A stretch of 15,464 nt of DNA from Syntrophales bacterium (GCA_023230905.1 JALNWL010000041.1:1-15464); one strand, 5' to 3'. Shown: positions 6,726 to 14,634, numbered from the stretch's first letter. Translations and numbers: made by a program. The notes: generated by a model not told the origin, from the sequence alone.

Positions 6726-6745
6726 ATCGCGCCGGGGAGGTGGGA

Positions 6746-7684
6746 ATGACGGTAAACCTCGTGGCCATCCTCGGGCCTACGGCCTGTGGAAAAACAGCCC
6801 TTGGCGTACGACTGGCGCGCGAGATCGGGGGCGAAATCCTTTCCGCCGATTCCCGCCAGGTCTACCGAGGCCTCGACCTGGGGACCGGAAAGGACCTGGA
6901 CGAATACCGCTCCGAGGCGGGCGTGGTACCCTGCCACCTGATCGATATCGTCGCGCCGGATGACGAGTTTCATGTCTTTGCCTACCAGCGGCTCTTCTTT
7001 CAACGCTTCGACGAAATCCGCAACCGTGGTGCGTTTCCGATCCTCGTCGGGGGGTCCGGCCTCTATCTCGAAGCCGTCCTCATGAACTATCCCTTCGAAG
7101 AAGTACCGCCAAACGAGGCTCTCCGGGCCGTTCTATCGGGCCTGGACAACGGACAACTGAGCGAGCGGCTGCGGCGCAGCCGTCCCGACCTCCACAACAC
7201 GACCGACCTGGTCGATCGCGACCGCCTCATCCGGGCCATCGAGATTGCCGAGCATGCCCCATCCGGGCCTTTGGATTCCGGGTACAGGCCGACGGATCTA
7301 AACCCCCTGGTGATCGGGATCGCGATGGAGGTCGATGCCCTGCGGGAGCGCATCGCCAGGCGTCTGAGCCAGCGGCTCGAAGCGGGCCTCGTGGCGGAGG
7401 TCCGGCGACTTCACGATGACGGCCTGTCGTGGGAAAGCATCGATCGCTTCGGGCTTGAATACCGCTATGTGGCGAGATTTCTTCAAGGGCGGATCAACGC
7501 AGACCGCCTATATGAGGAGTTGAATACCCGCATTCACCAATTTGCCAAGAGGCAGCGCACATGGTTTCGAAGGATGGAAAGACGCGGCATACGGATACAC
7601 TGGATTCCGGGGGACGACTACCCGGCTCTACGGAAGCTTGTCCTAGCACACCTGGAAGGCATGACCGTGGGCAACAAAGGCTGA
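6746..7684 (+). CDS. miaA: tRNA dimethylallyltransferase MiaA
   Basis: 312 residues. It transfers a dimethylallyl group from its diphosphate to N6 of adenosine 37 in tRNAs that read UNN codons. Motifs: P-loop GPTACGKT (10-17), DSRQVY (35-40, catalytic Asp35), LDLGTGKD (43-50), VGGSGLYLEAVL (101-112), and the tRNA-binding FAKRQRTWFRR (266-276). The start ATG 6746 is preferred over GTG 6740 because GGGGAGG ends 5 nt before it. The LGTGKD motif, in place of the enterobacterial IGTAKP, marks a MiaA subtype that I recall from Desulfobacterota. The last 124 nt may also encode the start of the next gene. Confidence 0.95.
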   Translation: MTVNLVAILGPTACGKTALGVRLAREIGGEILSADSRQVYRGLDLGTGKDLDEYRSEAGVVPCHLIDIVAPDDEFHVFAYQRLFFQRFDEIRNRGAFPILVGGSGLYLEAVLMNYPFEEVPPNEALRAVLSGLDNGQLSERLRRSRPDLHNTTDLVDRDRLIRAIEIAEHAPSGPLDSGYRPTDLNPLVIGIAMEVDALRERIARRLSQRLEAGLVAEVRRLHDDGLSWESIDRFGLEYRYVARFLQGRINADRLYEELNTRIHQFAKRQRTWFRRMERRGIRIHWIPGDDYPALRKLVLAHLEGMTVGNKG

Positions 7685-9048
7685 AAAAGTATCTCGATCG
7701 ATACGTTCTGCACGGCCCCTGGCGCCTTGTCTGCGGCGATCCATCCGAGGTCACGGTGACGGTCGTCATCCCCGCCCTGGCGGAGAAAGGGCACCTCTTC
7801 CACACGCTGGCGGCGCTTGCGGCCAATCCCGCGGATCAGCTCGCTGAGACCCTGGTGATCGTCGTCGTCAACAACGGGCCGCGCGAAACCGTCGATCGGG
7901 AAATGTTTACGGACAATCAGGAGACGATCGCCATCTTGAACGGCCTGATCGCCGGGCGCACCCGGGTGAGCGAATATACCGACGGAGGGCTGCGCGGCGT
8001 CATCGACTTCCTGCGAGGATCCGGGTTGCGTATCGGCCTGATCGACGCCTCGTCGACGGGATGCGAAATCCCGTCGTCTTTGGCGGGGGTCGGCACCGCA
8101 CGGAAAATCGGTCTCGATCTCGCGCTCACCCTGCGGCCCTCGCCCCGGGAGCGTCCCGTTTTGGTCTGCCTAGACGCTGATACGATCGTGGCGCCCGATT
8201 ATCTCCCGGCCATCCGACGGCACTTTCACGATCCGGAGCATGGGGCCGCTGTGATCGCCTTCAATCATCCGCTTCCGGACGACACAGACCGTCGCGCGGC
8301 CATTGTCTGCTACGAACTTTTTTTGCGCTACTACGTCTTGGGTCTGTTCTGGGCAGCATCCCCCTATGCGTTCCACAGCATCGGCTCGACAATGGTCTTC
8401 ACGCCTGACCGCTACGTCGCCGTACGAGGCATGAGCCGACGTACCGCCGGAGAGGATTTCTATTTTCTGAATAAGCTAAGAAAGGCCGGTCCGATTTCGT
8501 CATTGACTGATACCTGCGTCCGCCCGTCCGACCGTATTTCATCCCGCGTTCCATTCGGAACGGGGAAGCGGATGATCCGCCATTTGGCCGGGGAGCGGGA
8601 CGAGTATCTCTTCTACCACCCGGAAATCTTCGCCATCCTCCGTAAATGGCTCGCGCTGATGGATGAGGGTTGGCAACTCCAGGCGAAGGTGATCCTCGAT
8701 GCCGCCTCAAGCCTGCACCCCGAATTGCGGGGATTCCTCGAGCGGCAGAACTTCGCCGAGGTCTGGCCGCGGATCCGGCGTCAAGTCCGGGAATACGCGG
8801 CCGCCCAGCGGGCCTTCCACACCTGGTTCGACGGGTTCCGCACCCTGAGGCTCGTGCACGAACTCGCAGCATCCGCTTACCCCCCGCAGCCCATGGCGGC
8901 CGCCCTGTCCTGGCTGATGAACGTATGGGGACAAAACGGCCCCGGTCCCGGAGAGGCCGGTTTCAGCGGCAATCTGCAAGCACAGGAGGCCTGCCTTATG
9001 ACCTTGAGGAGCGTGGAAGCGCCCAACGTACTCCGGGGCGCGTTCTGA
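7561..9048 (+). CDS. glycosyltransferase, family 2-like (GT-A fold)
   Basis: Up to 495 residues. The GT-A core is visible: VTVVIPAL (66-73), VVVNNG (101-106), metal-binding LDADT (204-208), a catalytic-base-type GEDF (297-300) and RPSDR/PFGTGKR around 321-337. It lacks membrane helices, so it is cytoplasmic or membrane-associated. The acceptor is unknown. The start is uncertain. The only standard in-frame start that keeps the LKKYLDRYV segment is ATG 7561, inside miaA (124-nt overlap, GAGG 8 nt upstream). GTG 7756, with GAGG 5 nt upstream, would begin just before the first strand. Residues 1-40, encoded inside miaA, look compositionally unlike a conserved domain (rich in G, S, T, R and H), so the biological start may differ. 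Family call good, start poor. Confidence 0.85.
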   Translation: MVSKDGKTRHTDTLDSGGRLPGSTEACPSTPGRHDRGQQRLKKYLDRYVLHGPWRLVCGDPSEVTVTVVIPALAEKGHLFHTLAALAANPADQLAETLVIVVVNNGPRETVDREMFTDNQETIAILNGLIAGRTRVSEYTDGGLRGVIDFLRGSGLRIGLIDASSTGCEIPSSLAGVGTARKIGLDLALTLRPSPRERPVLVCLDADTIVAPDYLPAIRRHFHDPEHGAAVIAFNHPLPDDTDRRAAIVCYELFLRYYVLGLFWAASPYAFHSIGSTMVFTPDRYVAVRGMSRRTAGEDFYFLNKLRKAGPISSLTDTCVRPSDRISSRVPFGTGKRMIRHLAGERDEYLFYHPEIFAILRKWLALMDEGWQLQAKVILDAASSLHPELRGFLERQNFAEVWPRIRRQVREYAAAQRAFHTWFDGFRTLRLVHELAASAYPPQPMAAALSWLMNVWGQNGPGPGEAGFSGNLQAQEACLMTLRSVEAPNVLRGAF

Positions 9049-9061
9049 ACTCAATATCTTC

Positions 9062-9091
9062 TTGACGACGTTCGTGGTTTCTTCATATACT
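9062..9091 (+). promoter_or_regulatory. sigma-70-like promoter for the PPIase lipoprotein gene
   Basis: -35 TTGACG (9062-9067), 18-nt spacer, -10 TATACT (9086-9091), starting 13 nt after the glycosyltransferase stop. Transcription would begin near 9098, giving a leader of about 128 nt before the ATG at 9226. I see no strong structure in that leader. Confidence 0.7.
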
Positions 9092-9225
9092 CCCGATCAA
9101 GTCATGAATTCACGCGCCCCATCGTCCGGGATGCGACGAATGACGATGTGAGGCAGCGCCTGTCGGCCGTCCCCGATTCGGCAACCGTTCAAGGCCTGAC
9201 CATGATCAAGAGTGAGGGAGGCTGT

Positions 9226-10296
9226 ATGAGGCAAAAACCGTTGTGGGGAGTCGTCGCCGTCCTGCTGGGGCTCACGCTGCTCCTTTCGGCCTGCGGGTCG
9301 AAGGAAGAGAAGGCAGCGCCTTTGTCCGGAGGAGCCGGAGTTCAAGCCCCCCCGTCGTCAGCGCCCCAATCGGCTGAAATTCCGACACCCCGCCTGGGCC
9401 CCGCGGGCGCGGTCGTGGAGGTGGACGGGTCGATCCTCACCGAGAAGCAGCTCGACCGGGAACTCAAGGAAAAAATATCTGGGATGAAGGGAAAGATTCC
9501 CGCCGCGAAGATGGAGGAGGCGCGCAAAGGTCTCCGCCAGCGGGTGATCGAGGATTTTGTCGTCCGCACCCTGCTCTCGAATGAGGTCAGGCGCAGGAAT
9601 ATCCAGATCGCCGACCGCGAGGTGAACGAGGCCATGGAGCAGTTGCAGGCCAGTTTCCCGCCGGGGACGACGCTGGAGTCTCAGCTGAAAAAGAACAAGA
9701 TCACAAAGGTGAAATTACGCGAGGAGATCGACTTCGGCCTGAAGATCAACAAACTGGTTCTGTCTCAGCCGAAGGCGAAAGAGAAAGCGACCGAAAAAGA
9801 GATCCAGGGCTTCTACCGGAAGAACTCGGACAAATTCAGGTCGCCGGAATCCGTCCGGGTGCGCCACATCCTTATTGCCAAGGCCGCAGGGGAAGACGCC
9901 GCGGCGGCCCAAACCAAGAAAAACAAGGCCGAAGATTTGCAGAAGCAGCTCGCGGCCGGTGGGAATTTTGCCGAGCTCGCCACGACGAACTCCGACTGCC
10001 CGAGCAAGGAGTCCGGCGGCGACTTGGGGACCTTTACCCGAGGGCAAATGGTTAAACCCTTCGAAGACGCGGCGTTCTCTCAGAAGATCAACGCCATCGG
10101 ACCGGTCGTGGAAACGGAATACGGATACCACGTCATTCAGGTCCTGGAAAAGCATCCGCCGAAAACCATGCCGCTCGACGCCCAAGCGAAGGAGATGATC
10201 TCCTCGTACCTACAGCGTCAGAAACAGCAGGCGGCCTTCAACCATCTCGTCCGTGAACTCAGGGAAAAGGCCAACGTCGTTCTTTACCAGCCCTGA
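9226..10296 (+). CDS. SurA/PrsA-like peptidyl-prolyl isomerase lipoprotein
   Basis: 356 residues. The start ATG 9226 is chosen because a lipoprotein signal follows directly (MRQK, hydrophobic stretch, lipobox LSAC with Cys23) and GAGGGAGG precedes it. Gly after the Cys is compatible with outer-membrane sorting. A Pro/Ala/Ser-rich linker (about 30-60) leads to a SurA-N-like chaperone region (about 62-185), then one parvulin rotamase domain: RVRHILI (211-217), NFAELA (247-252), SGGDLGTF (263-270), GPVVETEYGYHVIQV (292-306). It should act as a periplasmic foldase or chaperone for exported proteins. It has a single rotamase domain, unlike E. coli SurA with two, and is lipid-anchored as in PrsA. 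It is monocistronic by appearance and converges with panB, with only 14 nt between the stops. Confidence 0.93.
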   Translation: MRQKPLWGVVAVLLGLTLLLSACGSKEEKAAPLSGGAGVQAPPSSAPQSAEIPTPRLGPAGAVVEVDGSILTEKQLDRELKEKISGMKGKIPAAKMEEARKGLRQRVIEDFVVRTLLSNEVRRRNIQIADREVNEAMEQLQASFPPGTTLESQLKKNKITKVKLREEIDFGLKINKLVLSQPKAKEKATEKEIQGFYRKNSDKFRSPESVRVRHILIAKAAGEDAAAAQTKKNKAEDLQKQLAAGGNFAELATTNSDCPSKESGGDLGTFTRGQMVKPFEDAAFSQKINAIGPVVETEYGYHVIQVLEKHPPKTMPLDAQAKEMISSYLQRQKQQAAFNHLVRELREKANVVLYQP

Positions 10297-10310
10297 CGAC
10301 GAATCCCGAC

Positions 10311-11126
10311 TCAGAAGGAATGTTCCGGACCCGGGAAGCCCCCCTCCCTGACATCGGTGATGTAGGCCTGCGCGGCCTCCTTCATCAAGGCATTGACCTG
10401 GGCGTATTTTTTTACGAATTTTGGCGTGAAGCGTTCGAACATGCCCATCACGTCGTGAAGGACGAGGACCTGGCCGTCGCACCGCGGTCCCGCACCGATC
10501 CCGATGGTCGGAATGGCGAGGGCGGCGGTGATGTCTGCCGCCAGGGAAGCCGGAACACACTCGAGCACCAGGGAAAAGGCGCCGGCCTCTTCGAGAATGC
10601 GGGCATCCTCGAGAATGCGGCGCGCGCCTACGTCATCCTTGCCCTGTACCCGGTAACCGCCCAGTTGATGAACGGACTGGGGGGTTAGCCCCAAATGGGC
10701 CATGACGGGAATCCCCGCCGCCACCATCCGCCGGGTCGCCTCTGCGAAATCACGGCCTCCCTCCAGCTTCACGCCCTGCGCACCCGACTCCTGGAGCATT
10801 CGACCCGCATTCCGCACCGCATCGTCAGGAGAACACTGATAAGACATGAAGGGTAGATCCGCGATAACCATGGCCCGCTGCACCGCGCTGGAAACCGCCC
10901 GGGTGTGATGAAGCATGACCTCCATCGTAACCGGAAGCGTGCTGTCGTAACCCAGCACGACCATCCCCAGCGAGTCCCCCACGAGGATCATGTCGATGCC
11001 GGCTTCGTCGATACAGAGCGCCGTCGGATAATCGTACGCCGTCAGCATGGAGATCTTCTCTCCACGCCGCTTCATGTCCCGTACCGTGGCGGACGTGACC
11101 TTGTTGAGTTTACCGTGAGTGCTCAT
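10311..11126 (-). CDS. panB: 3-methyl-2-oxobutanoate hydroxymethyltransferase PanB
   Basis: 271 residues, normal length. It makes ketopantoate from 2-oxoisovalerate and methylene-tetrahydrofolate, the first committed step of pantothenate and CoA synthesis. Visible motifs: MLTAYDYPTA (27-36), VGDSLGMV (49-56) with Mg ligand Asp51, IADLPFMSY (88-96) with Asp90, VKLEGG (119-124) with Glu122, LECVP with catalytic Glu189, and GIGAGP (209-214). The ATG at 11126 has AGGAGG 8 nt upstream. The gene overlaps the upstream DUF2520 gene by 17 nt, so the two are surely co-transcribed and probably translationally coupled. No terminator is visible before the convergent PPIase gene. Confidence 0.97.
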   Translation of the reverse strand: MSTHGKLNKVTSATVRDMKRRGEKISMLTAYDYPTALCIDEAGIDMILVGDSLGMVVLGYDSTLPVTMEVMLHHTRAVSSAVQRAMVIADLPFMSYQCSPDDAVRNAGRMLQESGAQGVKLEGGRDFAEATRRMVAAGIPVMAHLGLTPQSVHQLGGYRVQGKDDVGARRILEDARILEEAGAFSLVLECVPASLAADITAALAIPTIGIGAGPRCDGQVLVLHDVMGMFERFTPKFVKKYAQVNALMKEAAQAYITDVREGGFPGPEHSF

Positions 11127-12006
11127 CTTCGCATCCTCCTTTCAGAAGGTCCTTCATTTCGATGAGGATTTCGGGGGACAGCCGGTTTTGCCGCTGGCTC
11201 AGCTCGACCGTCATCAGCCCCATCAGACAGTACATTCTCAGGAATTCCGGCTTCCCGGTCCGGAGGGCGGCCAGATGACGGCGGAGGGTTCCCACATCCC
11301 CCCGGGCGATCGGCCCCGTCAACGCCTCGACCGGACCGCGCACTTCGATATTCCGGAGGGTGCCGAGGACCAGGGGCCAGAAGGCCTGACGGGCGCTCTG
11401 GGCATCCACACCCAGCGAACGGTAGAGGTCCTCCACCATGGACAGCAGGGTCGTCAGATAATTGGATGCCACGCACGCCGCCGCGTGGTAAAGGGTTTTC
11501 TCGGACTCCGCCACGACCAACGGCACCCCACCCAGATCCCGAACCAGTTGGCAGGCCCAGTCCAAAATCGAGGGATCGGCGGTAACGCCGAACGTGCTTC
11601 CCGGGAGGTTGGCGACCGCACCGTCTACATCCGCGAATGACTGGATCGGATGGATCGAGGCGACCTGGGCGCCGAAACGTCTGGCGGGGGCAAGGAGATC
11701 GAGTCCGCCCGCGCCACTCATATGGCAGCAAATGTCACCGGGGCGGATGCCGCCGTTTCGGCAGATCTCTTCGCAGACGGGTCCGATCCGATCGTCCCTC
11801 GTGGTGATCAGGATGCAATGGGCGAGGGCGGCGGCTTCAGAGCAAGCCTCAACGGCATGGGCGCCGGGGAACCGAGATGCTCGCTTTAACGCCGCCGCAT
11901 CGACATCGGAAACGGCGACAATCGGGTATCCGGACGCCTGAAGCAGCAGGCCCACGGCCGTGCCTACCTTGCCCAAGCCGATGATGGCGAACGTATCCTT
12001 TTCCAT
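11110..12006 (-). CDS. Rossmann-like + DUF2520 oxidoreductase, candidate ketopantoate reductase
   Basis: 298 residues. The start MEKDTFAIIG at 12006 places the dinucleotide-binding motif GLGKVG (10-15) where Rossmann enzymes have it; longer in-frame starts only add hydrophobic residues with no family look. The N-terminal half is Rossmann-like (VSDVD after strand 2, HPIQSF at 119-124). The helical C-terminal half matches DUF2520, with SEKTLYHAAACVASNY (168-183) containing conserved-looking Lys170, His174 and Asn182. The architecture recalls 6-phosphogluconate dehydrogenase, ProC and PanE. Because it overlaps panB, and no panE is seen here, the inferred job is NAD(P)H-dependent reduction of ketopantoate to pantoate. 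From memory, the alternative reductase PanG is of a similar type; I could not check this. The ribosome site is weak (GGGA). Confidence 0.88.
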   Translation of the reverse strand: MEKDTFAIIGLGKVGTAVGLLLQASGYPIVAVSDVDAAALKRASRFPGAHAVEACSEAAALAHCILITTRDDRIGPVCEEICRNGGIRPGDICCHMSGAGGLDLLAPARRFGAQVASIHPIQSFADVDGAVANLPGSTFGVTADPSILDWACQLVRDLGGVPLVVAESEKTLYHAAACVASNYLTTLLSMVEDLYRSLGVDAQSARQAFWPLVLGTLRNIEVRGPVEALTGPIARGDVGTLRRHLAALRTGKPEFLRMYCLMGLMTVELSQRQNRLSPEILIEMKDLLKGGCEDEHSR

Positions 12007-12361
12007 GGACGTTATCCCAGCTGCCAGAATAAAAAAGACCTCCCCAGCTTGCGGAAGGCCCCAGAATAAACCTGCACCCAAATGTCAGACCGTTCCGTCT
12101 CAGTCCGAAAGGGATCCAAGCGGTGTCCATCTCGTATCACGACGGCGTTCGGCGGTCAACAGAAATGAAGTTCTGAGACGCTTCAAGCCCGGCTTGTCGC
12201 CTTTACATCATTGTTATTCGCCCAATCCGATGCGCCGCGGGCTTGAAATTCCCCACCCGGTCCGATATAGTCGACCTAAAGGCAGGGGCGTTCAGGCCGC
12301 AGGGTCCGGAAGAATCCACGCCCTCCGGCGCACGCATCAACACTGAAAAGGAGACTTGCGG
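12007..12361. other. 355-nt divergent intergenic region
   Basis: This separates the minus-strand DUF2520-panB operon from the plus-strand HAD-tilS genes. It holds the good plus-strand promoter at 12243-12271. For the minus strand I find only a weak candidate: TTGACC (12159-12154) with TACGAG (12136-12131) at 17 nt. An open frame runs across much of the region in the plus direction, but with no ribosome site and no protein I recognise. No RNA gene or repeat is evident. Confidence 0.5.
12243..12271 (+). promoter_or_regulatory. sigma-70-like promoter for the HAD-tilS genes
   Basis: -35 TTGAAA (12243-12248), exactly 17 nt, -10 TATAGT (12266-12271). This is the best promoter match in the window. 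Transcription would begin near 12278, about 84 nt before the ATG at 12362. Confidence 0.72.
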
Positions 12362-13015
12362 ATGAATGCAAAAAAACATGCGGTCTCCCTCATGATCTTC
12401 GATCTTGACGGCACACTGATCCGCTCCGGCGACGACATCGCCGCCTCGGTTAATTACACCCTCCAGGCGCTGTCCCAACCCACGATCGAGAGGGAAAAGA
12501 TCCTCCGCTTCATCGGTGACGGCGTCCGGGTGCTCATCGAGCGATCCCTGGGGCACGCTGCGCCGGAACTCGTCGCCAAGGCCCTGGATCTGTTTTCCGC
12601 CCATTACGCCGGCCACATGCTCGATACGACGGACCTCTACCCGGACGTGCATCCGGTCCTGACGTATTTCGCACGTCAGAACAAGGTCATCGTCACTAAC
12701 AAGCCTGTCGCGGCAGCCCGGACGATTGTCGACCGTCTCGGGATACGGGGTTATTTCACGGGGATCATTGGCGCGGATACGACCCACCGGAAGCCGGACA
12801 CGGGTGTGCTCGCACCGCTTTATGAGATCGTTGCCCCGGATCCGAAACGGACGCTGGTCGTCGGCGACGGCGTCAACGACATCCTCCTGGCCAAGAACGC
12901 GGGCTTCATCAGCTGCGCACTTCTGAACGGCCTGAGCGACCGGGATGACTTGCTTGCGCTCGAACCGGATCACGCCTGCGAGCGCCTGTCGGAATTGGTC
13001 GATCTCTTCGCATGA
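12362..13015 (+). CDS. HAD-family phosphatase, phosphoglycolate phosphatase-like
   Basis: 217 residues. The ATG at 12362 has AAAGGAGA 9 nt upstream. HAD motifs are complete: FDLDGT with nucleophile Asp14 and Asp16, VTNK (111-114), the Lys of RKP (144), and GDGVND (168-173). A helical cap lies between motifs I and II, the layout of Gph-type subfamily I enzymes. The likely reaction is hydrolysis of a small phosphate ester. The match to Gph (2-phosphoglycolate removal) is by general layout only, and HAD substrates are hard to predict. The stop overlaps an ATG of the next frame (ATGA at 13012), and tilS follows closely, so they form one operon. Confidence 0.9.
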   Translation: MNAKKHAVSLMIFDLDGTLIRSGDDIAASVNYTLQALSQPTIEREKILRFIGDGVRVLIERSLGHAAPELVAKALDLFSAHYAGHMLDTTDLYPDVHPVLTYFARQNKVIVTNKPVAAARTIVDRLGIRGYFTGIIGADTTHRKPDTGVLAPLYEIVAPDPKRTLVVGDGVNDILLAKNAGFISCALLNGLSDRDDLLALEPDHACERLSELVDLFA

Positions 13016-13071
13016 TCGTAAGCCATGAACCGTGGAACAGCCCAACTTACAGGGCATGCTTGGAGGAACAG

Positions 13072-14502
13072 ATGTTCGTCAGGGCTCTTGAAAAAACGGT
13101 CCGCAGGCGCGGTCTTCTGGAACGCGGGGACTGCGTGCTCGTGGCCGTTTCCGGAGGTCCGGACTCCGTCGCGTTGCTGCGGGGCCTGATGGACCTCAGG
13201 TCGCGGTACGATCTCTCTTTGACGGTTGCTCACTTCAATCATGGTTTGCGCGGGCGGGCATCCGACGCAGAAGAACGATTCGTCTCGGAACTGGCCGTGA
13301 AGTGGGGGGTTGAGCTGCGGACCGGTCGTATGACGACCGCGTCACTCCGCCCCCGCGGCCGCTCCCTCGAAGACTGGTGTCGCGAACATCGCTACGCCTT
13401 TCTCGACGCAACAGCCCGTGAAATCCAGGCCGGCAAAATCGCCCTGGGACATCACCGCCGCGACCAGGCGGAAACGGTTCTGATGAACCTCCTCCGGGGA
13501 AGCGGGATCGAGGGGCTGAAGGGTATCCTCCCCATCCGGGACGGGAGGTATATCCGTCCCCTGCTTGACATGGATCCTGCGGATATCCGCACCTTTCTCA
13601 AATGCCGGTCCCTTTCGTTCAGGAACGATGCGTCCAACCGGGATGTCCACCACCTCCGGAACCGGATCCGCCACGATCTGCTGCCACAGCTCGAAGCGGT
13701 CTACAATCCCGCTATCGTGCGCGGCCTTACACGGATGGCGGAGATCGCGGGACTCGAAAATGGCTTCATGGAGTCGGTCCTTCCGGAGGCCTACGCCAGG
13801 GCAGGGGGACGGGAAGGGCAGGGGAGGATCCGGTTCGATATTCCCGCGTTCCTGACCCTCCACGAAGCGATCCAGAATCGCTTGATCCTTCATGTCGTCC
13901 GCAGGCTCGTGGGAGCGCCCTCCGGCATCACCCATGCGCATATCCAACTGGTCCGGAACCTCCTCGGCCGTTACGGATATGCGGAAGTCCATCTGGCGGG
14001 GGGGATTACCGTGACGCGATCCTACGATCAACTCTCTTTTCAGAAAACCGACGACGTCTCGTTGCCGGCCTCAAAATCGCAACATAGGCCTTCCCGCCTG
14101 CGAGGAAAAAGCACGGACGCCGAAGCCGGCTTTCAGTTCGACGTCCCTGTTCCGGGCGTACTGACCCTCGCACCCGGATGCCGCCTCCGTTTCGAGGTCG
14201 CGGGCGTCACACGGCCGGTTCCGACCGGAAGTCAGATCGCCTGCCTCGATTACGAGCGGATCCGGTTTCCCCTCGTCTGCCGCGGCGTGCGGACGGGCGA
14301 CCGCATCCAGCCCCTAGGCATGGCCGGAACGAAGAAGGTCCGGAGGCTGCTGCTCGATGCCAAGGTGCCCCTTGAGGAGCGAGGAAGCGTTCCGCTCCTC
14401 GTCGATGACGACGGCGTGCTCTGGGTTGCGGGGGTATGTTTGAGCGAACGCGCCCGCGTTTCGGATCGAACCCGGACCGTCCTAAAAGCAGAAATCATTT
14501 GA
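13072..14502 (+). CDS. tilS: tRNA(Ile)-lysidine synthetase TilS
   Basis: 476 residues from ATG 13072. It uses ATP to attach lysine to C34 of the CAU-anticodon isoleucine tRNA, so that it reads AUA; the enzyme is essential in most bacteria. Motifs: the PP-loop SGGPDS (27-32), HFNHGLRG, LGHHRRDQAETVLMNLLRGSG (about 125-145), LRNRIRHDLLP, and the C-terminal domain with TKKVRRLLLDAKVP and LWVAGV. The start at 13072 is preferred because GGAGG (13062-13066) lies 5 nt upstream and the next residues fit the family. The ATG at 13012 overlaps the HAD stop and would add 20 residues, so it may serve translational coupling. The protein is longer than the E. coli enzyme (432), which is common outside enterobacteria. 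ftsH follows, an arrangement seen in many bacteria. Confidence 0.94.
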   Translation: MFVRALEKTVRRRGLLERGDCVLVAVSGGPDSVALLRGLMDLRSRYDLSLTVAHFNHGLRGRASDAEERFVSELAVKWGVELRTGRMTTASLRPRGRSLEDWCREHRYAFLDATAREIQAGKIALGHHRRDQAETVLMNLLRGSGIEGLKGILPIRDGRYIRPLLDMDPADIRTFLKCRSLSFRNDASNRDVHHLRNRIRHDLLPQLEAVYNPAIVRGLTRMAEIAGLENGFMESVLPEAYARAGGREGQGRIRFDIPAFLTLHEAIQNRLILHVVRRLVGAPSGITHAHIQLVRNLLGRYGYAEVHLAGGITVTRSYDQLSFQKTDDVSLPASKSQHRPSRLRGKSTDAEAGFQFDVPVPGVLTLAPGCRLRFEVAGVTRPVPTGSQIACLDYERIRFPLVCRGVRTGDRIQPLGMAGTKKVRRLLLDAKVPLEERGSVPLLVDDDGVLWVAGVCLSERARVSDRTRTVLKAEII

Positions 14503-14546
14503 TAAATGACTCGTATTGGTGTAGGAGTGAGCACCCATTCGAAGGC

Positions 14547-14603
14547 CGGATCCGTAAGACCGGTCCGTACGGGAGATGTAAACCGACGTGCCCCTGCACG
14601 TCG
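14547..14603. repeat. cluster of perfect dyads in the tilS-ftsH spacer
   Basis: Three perfect 8-bp palindromes lie nearly back to back: CGGATCCG (14547-14554), GACCGGTC (14558-14565) and CCGTACGG (14565-14572). A hairpin follows with an 8-bp perfect stem, CGACGTGC (14584-14591) and GCACGTCG (14596-14603), with a 4-nt loop. As RNA, TCCGTA (14551-14556) can also pair with TACGGG (14568-14573). There is no T-run, so this is not a standard terminator. The position, 31 nt before the ftsH start, suggests an mRNA leader or an operator. Confidence 0.6.
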
Positions 14604-14634
14604 AAGCGCGAAGTAGACAACAGGAGCCTGATCG

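Noticed and set aside
9104..9151. 15-codon frame in the leader of the PPIase gene
   Set aside because: No ribosome site and too short to separate from chance.
11960..12346. Plus-strand frame covering the divergent intergenic region
   Set aside because: No ribosome site, starts inside the DUF2520 gene, runs through the promoter of the HAD gene, and has no recognisable sequence.
13342..14031. 229-codon minus-strand frame inside tilS
   Set aside because: Complete antisense overlap with a clear TilS; no motifs.
14503..14634. Possible tRNA or small RNA in the tilS-ftsH spacer
   Set aside because: No cloverleaf with acceptor and T-arm could be formed; the dyads are separate short palindromes.
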